Origin: Anomaloglossus baeobatrachus
Lineage: Eukaryota > Chordata > Amphibia > Anura > Aromobatidae
NCBI RefSeq assembly: GCF_048569485.1
Contig: NC_134360.1
Span: 183,074,796-183,138,795 of the forward strand
DNA length: 64,000 bases
Direction: 5' to 3'
The translations under genes were made by a program, and so were the position numbers. The notes below the pieces were generated by a model, which was not told the origin of the DNA, ran no database searches, and saw only the letters and a program-made list of their open reading frames with translations. Positions 56,940-64,000 of the stretch are shown here, piece after piece. Every line of letters starts with the position of its first letter. The first letter of the stretch is position 1.

Positions 56940-57171
56940 GCAGTGATTGGCTGCTGAGATTTTGGGTGTGGTAAAGGCTCACCTTACTTTCTAGATGCTC
57001 TTCATCATCATGACTGTCGTTGGATGACATGAATAAAAGGCTGACAGCGCACATAAAATCATCCACCTACTGCAACTACTCAAGCTCATCTGCTCCTTAT
57101 GTTCAGCAGCTGGAGCCTTGTGTTTCTAATAGTTTGATTTCATCAAGACTGATATCTTCTCATAAATAAGG
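56940..57171 (+). promoter_or_regulatory. Candidate promoter and non-coding first exon (weak)
   Basis: An inverted CCAAT box (GATTGGCTG) at about 56946, a TATA-like GAATAAAAGGC at about 57031, and a consensus splice donor ATAAG/GTGAGTG at 57168-57174 are spaced as in a TATA-driven gene with a first exon of about 110 bp. The stretch is not obviously repeat-derived. No downstream coding exon was identified in the window, so this is a guess from signal order. Confidence 0.2.
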
Positions 57172-57174
57172 TGA

Positions 57175-58268
57175 GTGCATGGCATCTTTACAATGTCTAA
57201 AGACTAAGATTAAACTGTTTAAGTTCATGTGAAGAGTTACTTACAATTTAAAAAAAAGTGTATAACGTTTATATGTGTGTTTATATTTGTATAACGTTTT
57301 TTTGTGCTTTTTCTGGCTTGTAATGTGCGGTTTTTGAAGTCCACAATATGTCAATTGCTCTAGTGGAAAAGCTGAACTTTCTGTGTGGATTTTCCCGATA
57401 GAATTTAATTAAATGCAGAAAATAAAATCCACAGGTACAAAAAAAAACCACATGTAATCCACATATGACTATCAATACAAATTTATCACAAAGCAAATAA
57501 CAGAATGTATCTACCGTAATTCTAAAACTAAGCAGCTTAATTTAAAACATAACATACTAAAAAGAGATGAAAAATTAAAAAAAAAAAACCTGTATGCAAC
57601 TTAAATCACCTAGAAAATCTGCAACATCAAATACTCATTGTGGGAACGTGACTTTAGGACACGTTGCGTTTTTGGTGAGTTTTTTTTACCTTAGTATTTG
57701 TAAGCCAAAACTAGGAGTGGATAAAAAAAAATACAGAAGTGGTAGCGCTAGTGTATCCATTACACTTTTTTCTCTGATTTTCTTTTAATTTTTATTTTTT
57801 TAATTTTTTTTTATTATGGTTTTGACTGACCCATACTGAGGTAAAAAACTCACCAAATACTGAACATGTGCATGTGGCCTCAAGAATCATCTAAAATCCA
57901 CCTTTCAATTAGAATCCACAGCTACATCCAAATGAATACCTTGTATGACGTATTCTGTAAAGTCTGTGGCATTATATAATGTAAACCTCATAGATAGATT
58001 TCACTTTAGAATCGTATTTGGTAATTGTGGTGATAAAATGTTCTGGACTTTTCTACGTCTGTGCAGGAAAATTCTACAGCTCAAAACAAGAGTACTTATA
58101 TTCTTTTCTACTCTTCTGTGCTCATTGAACTGAGTTTCCCACCGTTGGCACATAGAGTTCTGCACAATACATTTCAAGATGAAAGCAGAAACTACATGCG
58201 CTGTTTCAGGACTATTTAGTTTGTAAATTCAACATGCTAAGTCCTGATAAAGTTAAAAAACCCTCACT
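57175..58268. other. No gene recognised
   Basis: AT-rich; short frames only. Confidence 0.4.
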
Positions 58269-58542
58269 TACAAGTGCATCTCAATAAATTAGAATATCAT
58301 CAAAAAGTTAATTTATTTCAGTAATTTAATGCAAAAAGGGAAACTTATATTATATAGAGTCATTACACACAGAGGGATCTATTCCTATATATTATATAGT
58401 CATTACACACAGAGGGATCTATTTCAAGTGTTTATTTCCGTTAATGTTGATGATTATGGCTTACAGCCAATGAAAACCCGAAAATCGTTATCTCAGAAAA
58501 TTAGAATATTATATAAGACCAACTGAAAAAATGATTTTAAAC

Positions 58543-59320
58543 TCAGAAATGTTGTCCTACTGAAAATTTTGTACAGTAAATGCCCCAATACTTGGTCAAG
58601 GCTCCTTTTGCATGAATTACTGCATCAATGCGGCGTCGCATTGAGGCGATCAGCCTGTGGCACTGCTGAGGTGTTATGGAAGCCCAGGTTGCTTTGATAG
58701 TGGCCTTCAGCTCGTCTGCATTATTGGGTCTGGTGTCTCTCATATTCCTGTTGACAATACCTATAGATTCTCTATGGGTTTTAGGTCAGGTGAGTTTGCT
58801 AGCGAATCAAGCACAGTGATACTGTGGTTATTAAACCAGGTATTGGTACTTTTGGCAGTGTGGACAGGTGCCAAGTCCTGCAGGAAAATTAAATTTCCAT
58901 CTCTTCCAAAAAGCTAGTCAGCAGAGGGAACCATGAAGTGCTCTAAAATTTCCTGGCAGATGGCTGCGCTGACTTTTTGGTCTCAATACAACACAGTAGA
59001 CCTACACCAGCAGATGACATGGCTCCGCAAACCATCACTGATTGTGGACACTTCACACGAGACCTCAAGCAGCTTGGATTGTGGCCTCTCCAGTCTTCCT
59101 CCAGACTCTGGGATCTTGATTTCCAAATGAAATGCAAAACTTACTTTCATCTGAAAACAACACCTTGGACCACTGAGAACAGTCCAGTTCTTTTTCTCCT
59201 CGGCCCAGGTAAGACGCTTCTGGCGTTGTCTATTGGTCATGAGCGGCTTGACACAAGAAATGCAACACTTGTTGCCCATGTCCTGGATACGTCTGTGTGT
59301 GGCGGCTCATGAAGCACTGA
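58543..59320 (-). pseudogene. Tc1-type transposase remnant
   Basis: Minus-strand pieces include a catalytic-region trace (SLDSGLRSHVICWCRS-like, from SVMVWGAMSSAGVGPL; the open piece at 58943-59137 reads QSVMVCGAMSSAGVGLLC) and the C-terminus ADELKATIKATWASITPQQCHRLIASM. These are typical of Tc1 transposases. The pieces lie in different frames and the N-terminal DNA-binding part is not recovered, so it is inactive. Confidence 0.75.
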
Positions 59321-59387
59321 CTCCAACAGCCGTCCATTCCTTGTGAATCTCCCCCCACATTTTTGAATGGCCTTTTCTAAACAATCC

Positions 59388-59943
59388 TAAATTAGAATAT
59401 CATCAAAAAGTTAATTTATTTCAGGAATGCAATATAAAAAGTGAAACGCATATATTATATAGTCATTATACACAGAGGGATCTATTTCAAGTGTTTATTT
59501 CTGTTAATGTTGATGATTATGGCTTACAGCCAATGAAAACCCAAAAGTCAATATCTCAGAAAATTAGAATAATTACCACAAAACACCTGGAAATTCTTCC
59601 TAAGCATTTAAAATGGTCCCTTAGTCTGGTTCAGTAGGTTGCATGATCGTGGGGAAAACTGCTGAAGTGACAGATGTCCAGAAGGCAGTCATTGACACAC
59701 TCCACAAGGAGGGTAAGCCTTAGGAAGAATTTCCAGGTGTTTTGTGGTAATTATTCTAATTTTCTGAGATATTGACTTTTGGGTTTTCATTGGCTGTAAG
59801 CCATAATCATCAACATTAACAGAAATAAACACTTGAAATAGATCCCTCTGTGTGTAATGACTATATAATATATGCGTTTCACTTTTTATATTGCATTACT
59901 GAAATAAATTAACTTTTTGATGATATTCTAATTTATTGAGATG
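59388..59943. repeat. Hairpin of about 220-bp arms within the Tc1/mariner element
   Basis: Arms 59388-59615 and 59712-59943 are inverted copies that extend past the normal terminal repeat into AATTACCACAAAACACCTGG and its inverse. A spacer of about 95 bp holds transposase-like DNA (GACAGATGTCCAGAAGGCAG). Confidence 0.75.
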
Positions 59944-60068
59944 CACTTGTAATCACACAAACCAAAGGGACAAAACAGCCAGGTAAGAGTAACTCCTAAA
60001 TAGACATAAAAGAATTTAGATGCCCGGAGCCACCAGTAGGGGTGTCTTCGTAGGCTGCTGCATACTAT

Positions 60069-60348
60069 TTAGACATAATAATAATAATACTAATATTCAC
60101 TTATATAGCACCATTAATTCCATAGCGCTTTACATACATTGGCAACACTGTCCCCATTGGGGCTCACAATCTAAAGTTCCTATCAGTATGTCTTTGGAGT
60201 GTGAGAGGAAATCATAGAAATCAGAGGAAACCCACGCAAACACAAGGAGAACATACAAACACCTTGCAAATGTCTTTGGTGGGATTTTAACTCAGGACCC
60301 CAGTGCTGCAAGACTGCAGTGCTAACCACTGAGCCACCAGGCCACCCA
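60069..60348 (-). repeat. tRNA-derived SINE
   Basis: On the minus strand: head with A-box GGTGGCTCAGTGGTTAGCAC and a weak B-box (GAGTTAAAATCCC), a body with TTTGCGTGGGTTTCCTC and CTCCAAAGACATACTGATAG, and the tail CTATATAAGTGAATATTAG followed by TTA repeats. The body resembles L2-type LINE tails. Confidence 0.75.
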
Positions 60349-60371
60349 TCACCTATACTGGAAGCTCTTAA

Positions 60372-60913
60372 CCCCTTAATGACCGCAGGCCGTAATGGTA
60401 CATCCTATACATGTAACCTATACATGTGTAATCACCGGTGGCTGCTGCCGACAGCCGGCGGTGATCCGTGCACATGTCAGCTGATTTGAACATCTGACGT
60501 GTGCCTTGGAGGCACGAGTGGATTCGCAATCATCAACCCCTTAAATCGCGATGTCAAAATGATGACATCGCGATTTATATCCCCGCCATGGTAAATCTTC
60601 ACTTACCCAGCCCCATTGGTGGTAATGGGACGTGACCATGGTGAGCCGATGGTTGTCATGGTAGCACAGGGTCCTGTGATGACTCCTGTAGCTCACATGA
60701 CTCCCGTCCTGTTTCACCTCGCCAAGTGCTGCCAGTAACATAAGGTGAGTATTTCTGGTGATCACAGTTGTGTAGCGATCAGACTGCTGATCCTTATAGT
60801 CCCCTAAGGGGTACTAGTAAAATAAAAAAAAGTTAAATAAAAAGTTTTAAAAAATAAAAAAATATAAAAACCTAAAAATTCAAATCACTCCATTGAAAAT
60901 TAAAGGGATAAAA

Positions 60914-60946
<33 letters not shown>

Positions 60947-61899
60947 TTTATTCATTTATATAGCGCTATTAATTCCACAGTGCTTTACATGCATTGGCAA
61001 CACTGTCCCCAATGGGGCTCACAATCTAGGTTCCCTATCTGTATGTCTTTGGAGTGTGGGAGGAAACCGGAGTACCCGGAGGAAACCCACGCAAACACGG
61101 GGAGAACCTACAAACTCCTTGCAGATGGTGTCCTTAGTGGGACTAGAACCCAGGACCCCAGCGCTGCAAGACTGCAGTGCTAACCACTGAGTATCGCCGG
61201 GTTCAGAAATGCCCGATCTATCAAAATATAAAATCAGTTCATCTGATCGGTAAACGGCATAGTGGCAATATTATTCCAAACGCCAAAATTACGTTTTTTG
61301 GTCATCGCAAAATTTTCACAAATTGTAATTACAGGCGATAAAAACGTAGCATGTGCGCAAAAATGGTACCATTAAAAAGGTCAGCTTGAGATGCAAAAAA
61401 TAAGCCATGACTGAGCTATAGATCCCAAAAAATGAGAACTATTCGGGTCACGGAAAATGGAGGAAAAAGTGCGCCATTTTTCTGGACAAACCTCTGATTT
61501 TTTTTTTTTTTAAATGCTTGGGTAAAAGTAAACTTATACATGTTAGGTCGGTACGAGTGCATAGATACCAAAGGAATCATATCAACACATCAGTTTTACC
61601 ATCTAGTGAACACAGTGAAAAAAGTATCCCAAAACAATCATTCAATCGCACCTTTTTTCCTTTTTTTTTTTTTTTTTTTTTCAATTTTTCCGCACCTGGA
61701 ATTTGTTTTCATTATTCCAGTACACTATTTAGTAAAAAGTTCTGGTTTAATTTAAAATTCTTACTCGTCCCGCCAAAAACAAGCCCTCGTATGGCAAGAT
61801 TGCCGGAAAAATAAAAAAGTTACAGCTCTCAGAATAAAGATAGCAACAAAAAAAAAAAAAAAAAAAAAAACCCCAGAAAATCGTCCGGGGGTAAAGGGG
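60372..61899. mobile_element. TTAA-flanked MITE carrying a nested SINE
   Basis: Starts CCCCTTAATGACCGC and ends GTAAAGGGG, with TTAA on both sides (60368-60371 and 61900-61903). Kolobok- or piggyBac-like target. The SINE at 60905-61190 interrupts it. The interior has AT-rich, CGCAAAAATGGTACCATTAA-type sequence common in dispersed non-autonomous elements; poly(A) runs near 61848. Confidence 0.65.
60900..61192 (-). repeat. tRNA-derived SINE, second copy with (AAT)n tail
   Basis: Same family as 60069-60348: CTCAGTGGTTAGCACTGCAG head, GGGTTCTAGTCCC B-box, TTTCCTCCCACACTCCAAAG body, and an (ATT)n tail at 60908-60944. Slightly truncated at the head. Confidence 0.78.
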
Positions 61900-62316
61900 T
61901 TAAAAGCAATCAGAAGACAGTAGGAGATAGAGTCTGAAACACAGTTTTCAGTGAAGTGTTATTAATTAGGCTGTGTGATGTTGTTTACTTATAATCAAGG
62001 TTTTATCACTAGGACATTATCAATAATGGGACTAGCCTCCTCCTACCAAGATGTCCAACTACACCCCCTCCTCGCAGCTCATTGTCAATAGACAATATAT
62101 ATGGAGAGCTTGGTGTGGCCGGGGTTAGCTTTCTGAGCTTTGCTTTTATACTGAAATCTAAGGACTCTGTATCACAACTGCTGCACTCAGTAAGCTAAAT
62201 GACATATCATTGGAATCAGGGTCTCCTTTTCCTACATTATGCAGCTCTCAGATGAGTAGGCAAAAACCTAGTGATAGACTTGTCAGGTCCAATATGCACC
62301 CAGAAACACAAGCAGT
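61836..62316 (+). repeat. Left copy of a 480-bp direct repeat flanking an L1
   Basis: From AAAGATAGCAAC to AACACAAGCAGT. Identical by eye to 63319-63797 apart from two fewer A residues in the poly(A) run of the right copy. It includes the right end of the TTAA MITE and the first bases of a family M MITE. Confidence 0.9.
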
Positions 62317-63318
62317 GCGAGGGACGGCTTGCCTGGGTACTTTGGGAAATGGGAGAGAGAGTGGGGGAGGTCATTCTCGGCTGAGGAGCGGACCAAAATC
62401 CTTCTCTTTATTGGTAAAACTTCGCTGAATGTGATATCACAGGAGAGGTGCTACAAGATCCTATCTAGGTGGTATAGGTGTCCTGTGAGTATCCATGCTG
62501 CCTTTCCATCAGCCTCTGATGTGTGCTGGAGATGCCAAAAGGAGAGGGGAACCCTCACTCATATCTGGTGGTCATGTCCCCCGGTGAGATCATTCTGGGA
62601 GAGCATTTTCCAGTTACTCAATAAACTCTCCTTGAGGCAGATCCGGCCCACAAAAGAGTTAGCTCTCCTGTCCCTCGGGAATGTTTCTGCTTCAGGGTTT
62701 AGGAAAGGTTTATTAAGACATTTTTTAACAGCTGCCAGAAACCTAATTCCAAGATATTGGAAGCAAACTAGAATCCCATCACGGGATGAATTCATAGCAG
62801 AGTGCAACGAGATCTTCAGGATGGAGACCTTGATAGGTCAGACACTCGGCAACAAGGACAAAGTTGATGCTACGTGGGCCCCGTGGATCATGTTCAGGGA
62901 CTCACCGGATATGGGTCTATGGATTCACGGGGGGGCAGGTATGTAGGTAATTTTCCATTCTCTTATTTCTGTACCTAGAAGGTTAGCCTTGAAAATGTGG
63001 TTTTGATGTAGGAGGGCGCGTCCACTCGGGTGGGAACTCTTTGTACCCTTCCCCTTTCATCTTACTTTCCCACATTTCTGTTGTCTTTACTGTCTCTAAA
63101 TTCTTCTTCCACCTCCTCTTCTTTATCTCTTTTTTTCAACTTGTTCTTCCTATTTCGAACAAATACGAATTGTACTTGTTATTTTTGGTCGCCAGTGGCG
63201 CAGGTGTAGTCAAAGAACTGTTGTGTTTTTAGCAGCTAGCTTGGATATATACCCTCAGCCTGCGCGCTGTGCAATTGTTTGATTATCTTCTTCTATTCTA
63301 ATAAACTTTGATTTGAAC
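62317..63318 (+). mobile_element. 5'-truncated L1 (Tx1-like) insertion
   Basis: 1002 bp lying exactly between the two 480-bp direct repeats. Encodes the C-terminal part of an L1 ORF2 protein; ends AATAAACTTTGATTTGAAC. The 5' part (endonuclease, reverse transcriptase) is missing. Confidence 0.82.
62329..62946 (+). pseudogene. L1 ORF2 C-terminal fragment
   Basis: 205 open codons. The Cys-His region reads CWRCQKERGTLTHIWWSCP, with RCYKILSRWYRCP before it and RSFWESIF after, a familiar pattern of Tx1/L1 ORF2 C-termini (often seen as CWRC...GTL.H..W.CP). The end LLRHFLTAARNLIPRYWKQ also fits. No catalytic domain remains; the Met is not a true start. The open frame suggests a young copy. Confidence 0.82.
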
Positions 63319-63797
63319 AAAGATAGCAACAAAAAAAAAAAAAAAAAAAAACCCCAGAAAATCGTCCGGGGGTAAAGGGGTTAAAAGCAATCAGAAGACA
63401 GTAGGAGATAGAGTCTGAAACACAGTTTTCAGTGAAGTGTTATTAATTAGGCTGTGTGATGTTGTTTACTTATAATCAAGGTTTTATCACTAGGACATTA
63501 TCAATAATGGGACTAGCCTCCTCCTACCAAGATGTCCAACTACACCCCCTCCTCGCAGCTCATTGTCAATAGACAATATATATGGAGAGCTTGGTGTGGC
63601 CGGGGTTAGCTTTCTGAGCTTTGCTTTTATACTGAAATCTAAGGACTCTGTATCACAACTGCTGCACTCAGTAAGCTAAATGACATATCATTGGAATCAG
63701 GGTCTCCTTTTCCTACATTATGCAGCTCTCAGATGAGTAGGCAAAAACCTAGTGATAGACTTGTCAGGTCCAATATGCACCCAGAAACACAAGCAGT
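63319..63797 (+). repeat. Right copy of the 480-bp direct repeat
   Basis: See 61836-62316. Its downstream sequence continues a family M MITE without a break, so this copy marks the original right flank. Confidence 0.9.
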
Positions 63798-64000
63798 TCT
63801 GGGTGTATATTGCTAATCTCTGCCTAACCGTCCCTGTATACACTAGCATACATAAAGAGATCTTCAGAAAAAGTATTTCTAAAGATCTTTTGTCGTATGC
63901 TAATGAGCGCGGGGACTAGTCCCAAGGGTGTTAGTTCCCTTGTTAGTCGGCCCCATTAATATGTTAGTATGCCCCTGTGGGTGTGCTATCATGCTAATGA
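63762..64000 (+). mobile_element. Family M MITE (TTAA type), partial
   Basis: CTTGTCAGGTCCAATATGCACCC... matches the ends of 53079-53796 and continues through CTAAAGATC and TGCTAATGAG words to the window edge. The first bases of the terminal repeat and the TTAA are missing. Confidence 0.72.

Larger units (their letters stand above)
58271..59949 (-). mobile_element. Tc1/mariner element with long inverted repeats and internal hairpin
   Basis: Ends CAAGTGCATCTCAATAAATT and its inverse, flanked by TA (58269-58270 and 59950-59951). Inverted repeats reach about 230 bp (to GAAAATTAGAATA). A third copy of the end sequence lies inside at about 59388-59580. Transposase remnants are on the minus strand. 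Confidence 0.85.

Noticed and set aside
56839-57066. 75-codon acidic frame on the minus strand
   Set aside because: Short, no homology recognised, and it overlaps better-ordered plus-strand signals.
60300-60348. tRNA gene on the minus strand
   Set aside because: Continues into a SINE body shared with 60900-61192.

Overview
The window looks like intergenic DNA from a large, transposon-rich vertebrate genome, most probably an anuran amphibian. This rests on the mix of repeats rather than on any host gene: Tc1/mariner and hAT DNA transposons, a GIY-YIG Penelope-like element, Tx1-type L1 and CR1/Rex-type LINE ends, tRNA-headed SINEs, many palindromic MITEs with TAA/TTA or TTAA target duplications, and LTR elements. 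The species cannot be named from what I see. No intact host protein gene was found; two weak candidates are listed (a possible promoter with first exon near 57.0 kb and a possible terminal exon near 31.1 kb).

Layout. 0-6 kb: hAT transposase remnant, microsatellites and MITEs. 6.0-20.2 kb: a stack of insertions. A Tc1 element (6039-20242) was split by a 13-kb hAT-ended element (6517-19581; 8-bp duplication GTCATTAT). That element then received a Penelope-like element (7819-10850; 18-bp duplication), a MITE, long microsatellites, and an LTR element (14801-19243; 4-bp duplication CAGG). 20.2-30.2 kb: four solo LTRs of related families, a mariner-like fragment and minisatellites. 32.9-37.5 kb: a second two-LTR element (duplication TTTC). 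38-43.9 kb: fold-back repeats, a LINE end, MITEs and a Tc1 remnant. 43.9-50.1 kb: a structurally complete hAT transposon with matched 8-bp duplications and an uninterrupted 1235-codon transposase frame. 50-60 kb: MITEs, palindromes and a Tc1 element with a large hairpin. 60-64 kb: SINEs, a TTAA-flanked MITE, and a 5'-truncated L1 flanked by almost identical direct repeats of about 480 bp.

The most unusual object is the pair of two-LTR elements at 14.8-19.2 and 32.9-37.5 kb. No gag, protease, reverse transcriptase or integrase is recognisable in either. Both instead carry a proline-rich frame ending in a cold-shock (Y-box-like) domain, preceded in both by a TATAAAA box about 65-70 bp upstream of a shared ATG region. 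They look like non-autonomous LTR elements carrying a nucleic-acid-binding host-type gene and needing proteins from elsewhere.

The complete hAT at 43.9 kb and the 13-kb hAT-ended element at 6.5 kb share terminal bases (TAGAGTTGAGC) and GTTCG/CGAAC-rich subterminal repeats, so the transposase of the former family may have moved the latter. Limits: everything was done by eye; family names come from recognised motifs, and alignments and divergence figures are approximate.
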